This document shows, in pieces, positions 27,339-36,446 of a stretch of DNA of 64,000 nt. Both the position numbers and the translations under genes were made by a program. Positions within the stretch are counted from its first letter, which is position 1. Every line of letters begins with the position of its first letter. This DNA comes from Bacteroidota bacterium (GTDB lineage: Bacteria; Bacteroidota; Bacteroidia; Flavobacteriales; Weeksellaceae). Where the stretch lies: the NCBI GenBank assembly GCA_023423715.1, contig JAFAFC010000002.1:5986-69985 (forward strand), read 5' to 3'. Under the pieces are notes generated by a model, which was not told the origin of the DNA, searched no databases, and saw only the letters and a program-made list of their open reading frames with translations.

Positions 27339-27964
27339 TGAAAATAAATATCATCGTACATGACACCTGCTTCTATTCGGGCTGAAATCCAGTTTTCTCG
27401 AGGAACAATTGGACACGAATAATCGTATGCATTATACGCACAGTACGGATGATACGATTGGTTAAAATCAATAACCATCGTATTTCCTTTAGGAATTGTT
27501 AAATCCAAATACTTTCCACCGCCGTAGGTTTCTGTTCCCGCCGTTTCATCTTTAAAAGGCAGGAATAGATGATCTGCATATTCCGGCTTTTTAATCAATG
27601 TTAAGTTTTGATAAAGTGTCACCGTGTGCTTTTTTCCGTTTAAAGTAAAAGTCGCTTTACCATATTCTACATACGGGCGAGTTTTTCCCGATGACGTATT
27701 CATATCGAATGGAATCGCATTTGGAGTTCGCACAAAATCGGCAACGACACGATATTTCAAATCAATTGGAAAGAACGGATGCGCTTTAAAATTGGTGTAA
27801 TTTTCACCGCGTAATGGCGTATCCTCTTTGCTTAGATAGCCCTCGTTCAATTCCTTTTGAAATTTTAGAATTTCTTTTTTCTGCTTTTTAATTGATTGTC
27901 CAAACACCAATGTTGAACTCATCAAAAGTAGAATAAAACCAAATATTTTATGTTTGAAATTCAT
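27335..27964 (-). CDS. DUF1684 secreted protein
   Basis: 209 aa from the ATG at 27964; the frame continues upstream to 28060 but only by overlapping the preceding gene, and the signal peptide begins at 27964 (NFKHKIFGFILLLMSSTLVF). Conserved DUF1684 features: NTSSGKTRPYVEYGKATFTL, LFLPFKDETAGTETYGGGKY, DFNQSYHPYCAYNAYDYSC and PIVPRENWISARIEAG. Function unknown. One base separates it from the upstream gene, so the two form an operon. Confidence 0.88.
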   Translation of the reverse strand: MNFKHKIFGFILLLMSSTLVFGQSIKKQKKEILKFQKELNEGYLSKEDTPLRGENYTNFKAHPFFPIDLKYRVVADFVRTPNAIPFDMNTSSGKTRPYVEYGKATFTLNGKKHTVTLYQNLTLIKKPEYADHLFLPFKDETAGTETYGGGKYLDLTIPKGNTMVIDFNQSYHPYCAYNAYDYSCPIVPRENWISARIEAGVMYDDIYFH

Positions 27965-27965
27965 T

Positions 27966-28355
27966 TTATGAAATTTTAATTCGATAGACATCTGTTTCGT
28001 TACGACGAATATTTTCAACAAAAAAACCATGCTCTTCTGGGATAATTTCGGCAAAATCAAAGGATTTGCAGTCTTTGGGTAAACCCGAAAAAATAAGGGT
28101 AAACCAATAATCCTTCATCGGCGGAACTTCCGTCCAATACGGAAAAATCGTAATATTATCTGCAAAAAGCAACTTACTTTTATGATCGCTTCCTTTATCC
28201 AAAAGAAAAGTCGTTTGCCAAATCCGAATTAGATTACCCCACATCGGCGATTTAGGAAAACAACAATGAACAATCACTTGCTTCTCCTCCTCTACTTGGG
28301 TTTTGAATTCGAGTAAAAGTTCTTCTGCTATAAAAGGTTTCTCAATGGTTGCCAT
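27966..28355 (-). CDS. Small cytoplasmic protein of unknown function
   Basis: 129 aa, no signal or TM. Recognisable strings: VIVHCCFPKSPMWGNLIRIW, STFLLDKGS-like TTFLLDKGSDHKSKLL and YWFTLIFSGLPKDC. I can not name the family. Its ATG is only 7 bases after the TACCTTTG box, so the mRNA has almost no leader. First gene of the pair with the DUF1684 gene. Confidence 0.65.
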   Translation of the reverse strand: MATIEKPFIAEELLLEFKTQVEEEKQVIVHCCFPKSPMWGNLIRIWQTTFLLDKGSDHKSKLLFADNITIFPYWTEVPPMKDYWFTLIFSGLPKDCKSFDFAEIIPEEHGFFVENIRRNETDVYRIKIS

Positions 28356-28362
28356 AACTAAT

Positions 28363-28392
28363 CAAAGGTATGAAAAAGAAAAAGCATCCCAA
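28363..28392 (-). promoter_or_regulatory. Promoter of the 129-aa/DUF1684 pair, overlapping the mqo terminator
   Basis: On the minus strand TTG (28392-28390), 19 bp, TACCTTTG (28370-28363). The -33 element lies in the loop of the mqo terminator hairpin. Confidence 0.65.
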
Positions 28393-28404
28393 AAGATGCT
28401 TTTT
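28379..28404 (-). terminator. Terminator of mqo
   Basis: AAAAAGCATC / GATGCTTTTT, T-rich on the minus strand, 27 bp past the mqo stop. Confidence 0.82.
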
Positions 28405-28431
28405 ACTTTCTATGTTGATTGGAGTTTTAAT

Positions 28432-29937
28432 TTAGTATTCCAACTCTAATTTCTCTTTACTGAACGCACGAACTTGATCTGTAAGTTCTTTATTCTCTGC
28501 TAATTTCTGTCCATAAGAAGGAATCATTTCCTCCAATTTAGCCTTCCATTCGCCATTCAATTTTTCAGGGAAACATTTTTCAAGAACCGTCAACATCGCT
28601 GCAACTGCCGTAGAAGCCCCCGGAGAAGCACCTAAAAGTGATGCTAAATTCCCTTTGCTATTCACCACGACTTCGGTTCCAAATTCTAATTTCCCGCCTT
28701 TCACTTCATCTTTTTTGATGATTTGTACACGTTGTCCTGCAACTTTCAATTCCCAATCTTCTTCTTTTGCATCTTTCACAAAATCACGAAGAGCCGCCAT
28801 ACGTTGGTTCTTATTCATCGCAACCTGCTGAATCAAATATTTCGTCAACGGTAAATTATGCCACCATGCACCAAACAAAGAACGAATATTTTTAAAATTC
28901 ACACTTTCGGGTAAATCTAAATAACTTCCTTCCTTTAAAAATTTCGTTGAGAAACCGGCGAATGGACCAAAAAGCAACGCTTTTTTACCATCAATAATTC
29001 GTAAATCCAAATGTGGAACCGACATTGGCGGCGCATCAACTGTCGCTTGTGTGTACACTTTGGCTTGATGTTTTTCTACCAATTCCTGGTTATGCGTAAC
29101 CAACCATTGTCCAGAAACAGGGAAACCTCCGTAGCCTTCACTTTCTTTAATATCTGAGCTATCCAAAAGTGGCAACGAGTAACCACCCGCACCGATAAAT
29201 ACAAATTTAGCCGAAACGGTTTGTTTATGATTATTCAAACGATCTTTCACCTCAGCAGTCCAAGAGCCATCTTCTTTTACATCCAAATCCTTCACTTCAT
29301 GGTATAAGAAAACCTCAACGGCTGAATCTTCTACAAGAAAACGCCCCATTTTACGAGTCAAAGAACCGAAATTAACATCCGTCCCCATATCCATTTTGGT
29401 TGCTGCTATCACTTCATTTTCCTTTCTCTTACTCATAATCAACGGAACCCATTCCGCCAATTGCTTATGATCTTGAGAAAATTTCATTCCTTGAAACAAA
29501 TGTGATTTTGTAAGCGCTTCATGTCTTTTCGTTAAATACTGTGCATCATGCTCACCAAAAACCAATGACATATGCGGACACGAATTAATGAAATCTTTAG
29601 GCTCATTAATATGTCCTTTTTCAATTAAATATGACCAAAACTGCTTGGAAACCTCGAATTGTTCTACAATTTTTTCCGCTTTGGAAATATCTATACTTCC
29701 GTCTTCTTTTTCGGGTGTGTAATTCAATTCGCAGAAGGCAGAGTGCCCTGTTCCTGCATTATTCCATGCTGCGGTGCTTTCTTTGGCAAAACGTCCCAAT
29801 CGTTCGAAAATCGCAATCTCCAAATTGGGATCAAATTCATGAAGCAAAGTTGCCAAAGTCACACTCATAATTCCACCACCAATCAGTACAACATCGTATT
29901 CTGGTTTTGGAGTTCTTGTCTTGATCTTTCTATGCAT
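28432..29937 (-). CDS. mqo: Malate:quinone oxidoreductase
   Basis: 501 aa, full length. FAD-linked peripheral membrane enzyme that oxidises malate to oxaloacetate and reduces quinone, replacing or supplementing NAD malate dehydrogenase. FAD motif YDVVLIGGGIMSVTLATLL at the N-terminus; AWNNAGTGHSAFCELNYTP, MDMGTDVNFGSLTRKMG, FIGAGGYSLPLL and GKKALLFGPFAGFSTKFL; near the end LLGASPGASTAVAAML. A weak -7 box GAAATTTG lies at 29952-29959. Feeds the same quinone pool as the complex I operon in this window. Confidence 0.97.
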   Translation of the reverse strand: MHRKIKTRTPKPEYDVVLIGGGIMSVTLATLLHEFDPNLEIAIFERLGRFAKESTAAWNNAGTGHSAFCELNYTPEKEDGSIDISKAEKIVEQFEVSKQFWSYLIEKGHINEPKDFINSCPHMSLVFGEHDAQYLTKRHEALTKSHLFQGMKFSQDHKQLAEWVPLIMSKRKENEVIAATKMDMGTDVNFGSLTRKMGRFLVEDSAVEVFLYHEVKDLDVKEDGSWTAEVKDRLNNHKQTVSAKFVFIGAGGYSLPLLDSSDIKESEGYGGFPVSGQWLVTHNQELVEKHQAKVYTQATVDAPPMSVPHLDLRIIDGKKALLFGPFAGFSTKFLKEGSYLDLPESVNFKNIRSLFGAWWHNLPLTKYLIQQVAMNKNQRMAALRDFVKDAKEEDWELKVAGQRVQIIKKDEVKGGKLEFGTEVVVNSKGNLASLLGASPGASTAVAAMLTVLEKCFPEKLNGEWKAKLEEMIPSYGQKLAENKELTDQVRAFSKEKLELEY

Positions 29938-29987
29938 AACTTTATTTTATGCAAATTTCGGAAATCCTACTAAAATAGCTTGCGAAA

Positions 29988-30659
29988 TTAGATAGAAATT
30001 CTCGGTTGAACGTATAGGTATATTGATAAAAAGTGGCAAAAAGTGCCTATTAGAACAAAAAAATGAAAAATCGCATGGTTAAAATGCAACTTTTTAATTG
30101 AATAACATAAAGCGCCAATGGTATAAGCTGCGCCACCGGCCAACAACCAAAAAACACCCTGTTCGCCTAAGTTTTTAGATAAATTATCGAAAGAAAAAAC
30201 GATGATCCAGCCCATACCAACATAGAGTAAGGTTGATAATATCTTAAATCGACCGGTAAAGAAAACCTTTAATAATGTTCCGAATAAAGCAATTCCCCAA
30301 ACGGTAAGCAGAATTAAGTTCCCTCCTTGGCCTTTGAGCGTAACCATCGCGTATGGAGTATAACTTCCTGCAATAAATATGAATATTGCGATATGATCGA
30401 AAATTTTATATCGATATCGGTTTCTAGGTTTTGTTGATGCATGGTACACGGTAGAAGCCGTATACAAAAGGATCATTGTAAATCCGAATATAAAAAAGCT
30501 TACCCAAACCCGCCAATCTTGATAATGAGATGCTTTAATCATCAACAAAATCAAAGCGACAACGCTTAAGAGAATTCCCGCAAAATGCGATCGAATATTC
30601 AACCTTTCCTCCAAAGGAGCGTAAGGTTTTAGCATTTTTCGAAGTTTGGATGTCTTCAA
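29988..30659 (-). CDS. Hemolysin III / PAQR family membrane protein
   Basis: 223 aa with seven TM helices. Family motifs: EERLNIRSHFAGILLSVVAL (first helix), ASTVYHAS and FDHIAIFIFIAGSYTPYAM with the conserved His/Ser/Asp, and a late His pair in FHFFVLIGTFCHFLSIYLY. PAQR proteins have a zinc-binding intramembrane site; the name 'hemolysin' is historical. Starts 13 bp after gpsA and is probably co-transcribed with it. Confidence 0.92.
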   Translation of the reverse strand: MKTSKLRKMLKPYAPLEERLNIRSHFAGILLSVVALILLMIKASHYQDWRVWVSFFIFGFTMILLYTASTVYHASTKPRNRYRYKIFDHIAIFIFIAGSYTPYAMVTLKGQGGNLILLTVWGIALFGTLLKVFFTGRFKILSTLLYVGMGWIIVFSFDNLSKNLGEQGVFWLLAGGAAYTIGALCYSIKKLHFNHAIFHFFVLIGTFCHFLSIYLYVQPRISI

Positions 30660-30672
30660 CGAAAAAGAAAAA

Positions 30673-31737
30673 TTAGTTTAAGATCGTTGTTAATTTCTGG
30701 AACTGCTTTTCTGCATTACGTTCTTCGTAAAGAATACGATACACCGTATCAATAATTGGTGTATTCATATTTTTTTCTTTCGACGTTTGATAAATGGAAT
30801 CGGCAGCGTAATATCCTTCTGCAATCATATTCATAGATTGAATCGCAGATTTCACCGTATACCCTTTTCCAATTAAGTTTCCTAAACTTCGGTTACGGGA
30901 AAACAGCGAGTATGCCGTTACCAGTAAATCTCCCAAGTATGCACTTTCATTAACATCACGAGGTGCTTCGTAAATTCCTTCTAAAAAGGTTTCCATCTCA
31001 CGGATTGCATTCGACACAAAGACCGCCGTAAAGTTGTCTCCGTAACCCAATCCACTCGCTATACCCGCACCAATTGCATAAATATTTTTTAAAATAGCGC
31101 TGTATTCATTCCCTAAAATGTCACGGCTGCAATGCACATTAATAAAATGAGAAGAGAAAAGTTCAGACAACAAATCAGAAGTTTCTGCTTCAGCCGTTGC
31201 AATCGTTAAATACGACAAACGCTCCATAGCAACTTCTTCCGCGTGACATGGTCCCGCCAAAACCGCCTGACATTTGAAGCCAATATTAAAATCTTCTTTT
31301 AAATAGGTAGCGACAATATCATTCACTTTGGGAACAATCCCTTTAATTGCAGAAACAAAAATCTTATCTGCGTAATCGGCCGTAAGATGCTTCATACTTT
31401 CCTCCAAATAAATAGAAGGTGTCGCCAAAACAACCACGTCACAAGCCGTAACCAACTCATTAATATCCGTTGTAATAGCCAGTTTTTTTGTATCAAAATG
31501 AACCGCCGTAAGATAGTTCGGGTTGTGACCACGAGATTCGATAGCGCCTTTTACAAACTCATTTCTAACGCACCAATGCACGACTTTCGAGTTTTCTAAA
31601 AGCATCTTTACAATCGCTGTTGCAAATGACCCACTTCCAACAACACCTACTTGCGCTTTTGGATTTATTGGGGTTGATTTTTTAGCTCTTGTTTTCTTTT
31701 CCACTTTCGGTTCTGGTTTTGATTTTTTCTTTGCCAT
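30673..31737 (-). CDS. gpsA: Glycerol-3-phosphate dehydrogenase [NAD(P)+] with basic N-terminal tail
   Basis: 354 aa, about 20 longer than usual because of a Lys-rich leader (KKKSKPEPKVEKKTRAKKST, residues 3-22). Then the Rossmann motif VGVVGSGSFATAIVKML, VVLATPSIYLEESM, FVSAIKGIVP and the catalytic lysine in AILKNIYAIGAGIASGLGYG. Makes glycerol-3-phosphate for phospholipids. The start is kept because a TATCTTTG box (31754-31761) is just upstream and no shorter ATG fits. Confidence 0.95.
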   Translation of the reverse strand: MAKKKSKPEPKVEKKTRAKKSTPINPKAQVGVVGSGSFATAIVKMLLENSKVVHWCVRNEFVKGAIESRGHNPNYLTAVHFDTKKLAITTDINELVTACDVVVLATPSIYLEESMKHLTADYADKIFVSAIKGIVPKVNDIVATYLKEDFNIGFKCQAVLAGPCHAEEVAMERLSYLTIATAEAETSDLLSELFSSHFINVHCSRDILGNEYSAILKNIYAIGAGIASGLGYGDNFTAVFVSNAIREMETFLEGIYEAPRDVNESAYLGDLLVTAYSLFSRNRSLGNLIGKGYTVKSAIQSMNMIAEGYYAADSIYQTSKEKNMNTPIIDTVYRILYEERNAEKQFQKLTTILN

Positions 31738-32054
31738 GATGTACGATTGCCCACAAAGATAGCAAGATTATTATATCTAAACCCGCATCTGAATTAAACA
31801 GCGTAGGATAATCGTTAAAAAATATATTTAAAATGAATAAAATCAAGCTTACATTTTCTTAAACATAGTAAAGCAATGCATACAAAGCGAATGAGAATCA
31901 ATCCGTTATTCAGATGACAAGCATATCTCTTATTTCTTCAAAACTTTATGAAAACCTTAACATTATTTTATTTAAAATTTACGTTTTAAGAGTAGAATAT
32001 TAGATTTCATAAAAAATAAAAATTTTAACTTTGCACCCATTTTTTAATTAGCAA
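31738..32054. other. Divergent intergenic region with promoters for gpsA and the M23 gene
   Basis: TATCTTTG at 31754-31761 (minus) for gpsA and TAACTTTG at 32026-32033 (plus) for the peptidase. The ~260 bases between are AT-rich and hold no ORF or repeat that I can support. Confidence 0.6.
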
Positions 32055-32933
32055 ATGAAAAAATTAAAGAAAAATCAGCTTTTATTGGGAATCCTTCTTG
32101 CCGTAACCTTTACTCAAGCCTTGGTTATTGCTGGATTAGTAAGCAAAAAAGATGATAAGACCTACGAAGTAAATCTGGTAAAAATCAATACTCAAAAAGA
32201 TAGTATTGATTATTTACGTATGAAAAACGACCTCAACCAAATTGATTTTACTGTAAATCAATTGAATCGTTTTTTAATCACGAAGAACATTCCAAACGAA
32301 CGAATTCAAGCATTAGATAAAGATAGTTTGTCGGATGCCGTATATCTTGCAAAGCAAAGCAACCGCTACAGTCAGTATTTAGTGGACTTGCAGCAAAAAT
32401 TGCAAACCATTCCTTTAGGACATCCAACTGGTGGTTATATTTCATCTAATTTTGGAGTTCGTAAAAACCCAATTCCTCCTAAAACGCCACAAATCTTAAT
32501 GGCTTCTGTAAAGCCGGTGAAAACGGAAGAGGTGAAAAAAGACAGTTTAGGAAATCCAATTCCAAATCAACCTCAAGTTGCAAATGCAAAAAAAGCAGCT
32601 CCAGCTGCAGAACCTGATCAAATGCAATTCCATAAAGGAATGGATTATGCGGTTGCGTACGGATCGGATGTACAATGTACAGCAACAGGAAAAGTAATTT
32701 TTGCTGGGCAAAAAGGCGGCTATGGAAATTGCGTGATTATTTCTCACGGGAATGGATTAGCAACTTTATACGGACATCTTTCTAGCATCATGGTTAAAGC
32801 AAATGATGATGTGAAAGTTGGCCAAGTGATTGCAAAAAGTGGAAACTCAGGACGTTCAACCGGACCCCATTTACATTATGAAGTACACAAAAATAACACA
32901 CCGGTAAACCCGAAATTATTTTTGAATTTATAA
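32055..32933 (+). CDS. M23 family metallopeptidase, membrane-anchored
   Basis: 292 aa. One N-terminal TM or uncleaved signal (LLLGILLAVTFTQALVIAGLV), a helical region (about 45-115), then a LytM domain. Zinc ligands and catalytic His: HKGMDYAV (His/Asp), GLATLYGHLSS and GPHLHYEVHKN. Predicted to cut peptidoglycan cross-bridges in the periplasm or to regulate an amidase. A Pro/Lys/Ala-rich insert (KPVKTEEVKKDSLGNP) lies inside the domain. Confidence 0.93.
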   Translation: MKKLKKNQLLLGILLAVTFTQALVIAGLVSKKDDKTYEVNLVKINTQKDSIDYLRMKNDLNQIDFTVNQLNRFLITKNIPNERIQALDKDSLSDAVYLAKQSNRYSQYLVDLQQKLQTIPLGHPTGGYISSNFGVRKNPIPPKTPQILMASVKPVKTEEVKKDSLGNPIPNQPQVANAKKAAPAAEPDQMQFHKGMDYAVAYGSDVQCTATGKVIFAGQKGGYGNCVIISHGNGLATLYGHLSSIMVKANDDVKVGQVIAKSGNSGRSTGPHLHYEVHKNNTPVNPKLFLNL

Positions 32934-32948
32934 TAATATAAGATAGAA

Positions 32949-32979
32949 CAAAGCCTCCAAAATTGGAGGCTTTGTTTTT
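32949..32979 (+). terminator. Terminator of the M23 peptidase gene
   Basis: CAAAGCCTCCAA / TTGGAGGCTTTG perfect 12-bp stem then TTTTT. Convergent position: it may also serve the operon on the other strand. Confidence 0.85.
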
Positions 32980-33006
32980 GAAAATATGAAAGTAAATTAG
33001 TTCAAT

Positions 33007-33849
33007 TTATAACGGGTTTGCGTAGAAATAATTTTCCCAGTTACCCGTGTCAAACTGCCATACCGCTCCGTTATTTGGTGTACCTGCTGGAACCGTACGA
33101 TTAGGAAAGTTCTCTATCATTAAGTAAAGAGTCACTTCGGGATCAGTAACTTCAATAATATTAGATCCATTTATGTAGTTATTTGAGTTCGCCTCAAAGA
33201 ACTGAAAATTATTACTGCTATCATAAACCGCACTACCGAACAATGTTCCTGCATATGACGTATTATTATTTGCGGTTCCCAAGTTTTTCCATCCAACATA
33301 ATCTACTCCCGTATTGGATGAAGAAATTCTTAAATGCACCCACTGACCATCATTATTCCTAATAAATGACTTTATCGTAAGTCCCAAATTAACCATCCAT
33401 ACTCCCTTTGTCAACTTTATTGAAACATTAGAATACTTATATCCTCCGCCATTTGATGTTTGAACACCAGGTGTAAAGGTCCCAACAATAACACTTTTTA
33501 AAGCATTTGGTAAAACCCACTGTCCAACGCCGTCTGCATTACTCATTAAAAGTTTGCCAGCACCTTGAGTACCATCAACAATCTTTATCGCTCCATTTGT
33601 AGACCCATTATTAATATCCAAACGCCTTGTTGGAGTCGTAATTCCAGTTCCTACATTCCCATCTTTTGTGATTACCACATCATCAACTTGTTGAGGCGCA
33701 GTTGGCGCTCCTGTAGTAGGATTCGTTGTAGCCGCACTACTCTTACCATCGATGTGGAATTTTTGCTGAGGGTTTTTAGTATTCACCCCAACTTGAGCGT
33801 ATCCGCTCAAGCCAATAGCTATAAATAATAATGATATATATTTTTTCAT
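33007..33849 (-). CDS. Secreted 'VGVNT' protein, paralogue 3
   Basis: 280 aa. Signal MKKYISLLFIAIGLSGYAQ, then VGVNTKNPQQKFHIDGKSS, QQVDDVVITKDGNVGTGITT, GAIKIVDGTQGAGKLLMSNA and DGVGQWVLPNAL. The C-terminal half is a distinct beta domain ending WENYFYANPL. The N-terminal repeats look like the beta-helix/fibre segments of Chryseobacterium-type secreted proteins. Function unknown. Last gene of a four-gene operon, 25 bp behind paralogue 2. Confidence 0.82.
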   Translation of the reverse strand: MKKYISLLFIAIGLSGYAQVGVNTKNPQQKFHIDGKSSAATTNPTTGAPTAPQQVDDVVITKDGNVGTGITTPTRRLDINNGSTNGAIKIVDGTQGAGKLLMSNADGVGQWVLPNALKSVIVGTFTPGVQTSNGGGYKYSNVSIKLTKGVWMVNLGLTIKSFIRNNDGQWVHLRISSSNTGVDYVGWKNLGTANNNTSYAGTLFGSAVYDSSNNFQFFEANSNNYINGSNIIEVTDPEVTLYLMIENFPNRTVPAGTPNNGAVWQFDTGNWENYFYANPL

Positions 33850-33874
33850 AATATTAATCTAAATAGTTGTTGAA

Positions 33875-34720
33875 TTAGTTTACTGGGACTGCATATAAAT
33901 AGTTTTCCCAAAAACCACTGGTTGTATAGAATTTTCTACCCGTATTTACGCCGTTAACTGTAGTAGCTAGGTTTTCAATCATCAAATTTAAAACAAGCGT
34001 GTCGCTAGTCACTTCAATAAGACTCGATCCACTAACAAAATTATCATTATCAGCTCCTCCTGGATTCACATCTTTATATCCGTGAATTTGGCCAGCATAA
34101 GCTGTTTTATCTGCTGCCGGACCTAAATGTGTAAAACCAGATTGATCAATTGTCGATGTTGATACAGATGATGACAAATACATATGTACCCAAACTATTT
34201 GTCCGTTTGCAAGATTAGATTTCAATGTACTTCCTGCATTTACAATCCATTTTCCTTTGGTTAAAGTAATGCTTGCATGTAAATCTTTGTATTTATCTGT
34301 TGAGTCATCGGAGCCAGCATAAATTTCTCCACCTCCAGAATCCCTTCTAAAAACCCCTCTTACGACATCTTTTAGCGCCGAAGGCATCTGCCATGTTCCT
34401 ACTCCATTAGCGTCACTCATTAACACTTTTTCATCACCTTGCGTTCCATCTACAATTTTGATAGCTCCAGGTGTAGCACTATAAATTTCGACTCTCTTTG
34501 TTGGTGCTGACGTGCCAATACCTATATATCCATCTTTAGTAACTACAACATCATCCACTTGTTGTGCAGCACTAGGAGTACCAGTTGTTGGGTTTGTAGT
34601 TGATGAAGAACTTTTTCCGTCAATATGGAAAACCTGTTGAGGATTTGTGGTGTTAACGCCTACTTGTGCATTAGCAGTGAAGGCTAACGATAATCCAATT
34701 AGTATACTATATTTTTTCAT
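33875..34720 (-). CDS. Secreted 'VGVNT' protein, paralogue 2
   Basis: 281 aa, same plan as its neighbours: signal, VGVNTTNPQQVFHIDGKSS, DDVVVTKDGYIGIGTSAP, GAIKIVDGTQGDEKVLMSDA and GVGTWQMPSALK. C-terminal domain with LTKGKWIVNAGSTLKSN and a terminal WENYLYAVPVN. Its N-terminal half is closely similar to paralogue 3, its C-terminal half more diverged, as expected for recent tandem duplication followed by divergence of the exposed domain. Confidence 0.82.
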   Translation of the reverse strand: MKKYSILIGLSLAFTANAQVGVNTTNPQQVFHIDGKSSSSTTNPTTGTPSAAQQVDDVVVTKDGYIGIGTSAPTKRVEIYSATPGAIKIVDGTQGDEKVLMSDANGVGTWQMPSALKDVVRGVFRRDSGGGEIYAGSDDSTDKYKDLHASITLTKGKWIVNAGSTLKSNLANGQIVWVHMYLSSSVSTSTIDQSGFTHLGPAADKTAYAGQIHGYKDVNPGGADNDNFVSGSSLIEVTSDTLVLNLMIENLATTVNGVNTGRKFYTTSGFWENYLYAVPVN

Positions 34721-34740
34721 GATATTTAAAATTTTTAAAA

Positions 34741-35586
34741 TTATTCAACAGGAATTGCGTGAAAGTAGTTTTCGTAAGCATCTGTGCTGAAAACAAAAGA
34801 ACCGACTCTTTCGTCATCTCTAGGCAATCTGTTAGAATTATCTATTAGCAAATAAAGTCTCACATTAGCTGTAACATTAATAACCGAAGATCCGCTAATA
34901 AAATTAGAACCTTGATTCCCATAAGGATTACTAGCCGTATTTGGATTGGCAAAAATTAAATTTGCGTAGGTTGTTGTAGTTCCAGCAGGACCTAGATGCG
35001 TAAACCCATTTTGAACAACTGAAGTCTGAGAGGTTGATAAATAGGCATGCATCCAAAATCTAGCCCCTAAAGCTTCTGTAGCACGAACAGTAAGACCTGC
35101 ATTTACAATCCATTTTCCTGGGGTAAGATCAATATAAATTTGTGTATATAGTTTTTCACCAATATAATTTGCAGTACCATTAGAGGTGATTACAACCGCC
35201 GTTTTTGGGTATACTCCTAATGCTGTAGATTTAAATGAGTTCGGCATTACCCATGTCCCAACACCATTTGCATCACTCATCAGAACTTTTCCATCACCTT
35301 GTGTTCCATCTACGATTTTTATGGCTCCATTTGTTGTACCATTATAAATATCCAATTTTGTGGCTGGGGTAATATTTGCTATACCTACGTTACCAGAGGT
35401 TGTTACCACAACATCATTGGCAACTTGAGCAGGAGTAAGTGCTGTTGCTGGGTTTTTAGGATTATCTTTTCCACCATCCACATGGAAAAGTGCTTTTGGC
35501 GCAGGGGTATCAATACCAACCTGATTTGTTTGAGCATAAAACATGCTTCCTATGCTCAAAAACGAGCAAAGAATGTATTTTTTCAT
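34741..35586 (-). CDS. Secreted 'VGVNT' protein, paralogue 1
   Basis: 281 aa. Signal MKKYILCSFLSIGSMFYAQ, then NQVGIDTPAPKALFHVDGG, NDVVVTTSGNVGIANITP, GAIKIVDGTQGDGKVLMSDA and GVGTWVMPNSFK; the end is YENYFHAIPVE. Least like the other two at the start (VGIDT instead of VGVNT). It lies 31 bp after the 207-aa gene. Not a known enzyme; surface or matrix role is inference only. Confidence 0.82.
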   Translation of the reverse strand: MKKYILCSFLSIGSMFYAQTNQVGIDTPAPKALFHVDGGKDNPKNPATALTPAQVANDVVVTTSGNVGIANITPATKLDIYNGTTNGAIKIVDGTQGDGKVLMSDANGVGTWVMPNSFKSTALGVYPKTAVVITSNGTANYIGEKLYTQIYIDLTPGKWIVNAGLTVRATEALGARFWMHAYLSTSQTSVVQNGFTHLGPAGTTTTYANLIFANPNTASNPYGNQGSNFISGSSVINVTANVRLYLLIDNSNRLPRDDERVGSFVFSTDAYENYFHAIPVE

Positions 35587-35617
35587 ATAAGGTTTTTTTA
35601 ATTAAAATGAATAATTT

Positions 35618-36241
35618 CTAGCTTATGTATTTAACAACAGAAATCGGAGGAGGCCGAACTCTAAAAGTTCGATGTTGTGTGTTTGCAAGAAATTGACTTT
35701 GATTATCAACAATAACATCATCATTAATAACCAAAACTATTTTTATTGAAATTGGAGACAGAATAGCAACAGCTGCTCGTTGTACACGATCTCCAAGTTT
35801 AGATATCGAATTTGAATTTTTAAAAACCGAAGTTTCACCGCTGTTTTCCAAAGCATAACGAACCCGATTTACTTTATTTTTTTCAACTAAAACAGACTGC
35901 TTTTCAACTTTTTTTGAAACTAAAGCTTCAATTTCTTTAGTCTTTGTTGCAATTTTGGCGATTTCCTTATTCTCAATTTGAGGCTTTACAAAAACTTCCT
36001 TTAAACCAACAACTTGAGCCCCCTCACTTATATATAAAACATTCGAAATGTTTTCAACTTCAGAAATTTCCTGTTGCTCGATCGCATCCGAATCATTTGA
36101 AGTTTGTAGAGAGTCTTGGAAAGAATATGTTTCTGCCGATAAAAAAGATAGTGCAAATAAAACACAAAAGGCACTAACCAATTTCTTTGGCTGTGCTATA
36201 CTAAAAGAGGAAAAATAAATAGGTAAATATTTTCTCATCAA
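35618..36241 (-). CDS. Hypothetical secreted protein, first gene of the VGVNT operon
   Basis: 207 aa. Hydrophobic segment LVSAFCVLFALSFLSAETYS, then VLYISEGAQVVGLKEVFVK, charged coiled stretches (KTKEIEALVSKKVEKQ) and a C-terminus with RVRPPPIS. Start at 36241 (MMRK); the next ATG is adjacent. No known domain. Preceded by a ~200-nt leader holding a nested inverted repeat, so it may be regulated by RNA structure. Confidence 0.7.
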   Translation of the reverse strand: MMRKYLPIYFSSFSIAQPKKLVSAFCVLFALSFLSAETYSFQDSLQTSNDSDAIEQQEISEVENISNVLYISEGAQVVGLKEVFVKPQIENKEIAKIATKTKEIEALVSKKVEKQSVLVEKNKVNRVRYALENSGETSVFKNSNSISKLGDRVQRAAVAILSPISIKIVLVINDDVIVDNQSQFLANTQHRTFRVRPPPISVVKYIS

Positions 36242-36295
36242 TTGTGTTTATAATAATCTCTATTTATCGACTATTAGACATACTAATGAAAAACA

Positions 36296-36441
36296 AAAAA
36301 ATCTGGATTAAGAAGAACCTAACGGTACCCAAACAAAAATCCCCAGCTAAAAATTTGCACTAACAATTAAGGAATGCAAATTTCACTTAATCCAGAATTT
36401 AAATCGATTGAATAATTCAACCGCATCACTTGTGTTTTTCT
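36296..36441 (-). ncRNA. Candidate structured leader (attenuator) or small RNA
   Basis: On the minus strand, downstream of a promoter. Outer stem TCTGGATTAAG (36302-36312) with its exact complement 36386-36396; inside it a 9-bp stem AAATTTGCA (36351-36359) / TGCAAATTT (36375-36383). The outer stem is followed by TTTTTTTGTTTTT, i.e. a terminator-like end before the first gene at 36241. Either a ~145-nt RNA or a conditional terminator in the operon leader. No Rfam family is recognised. Confidence 0.5.
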
Positions 36442-36446
36442 GCTTC

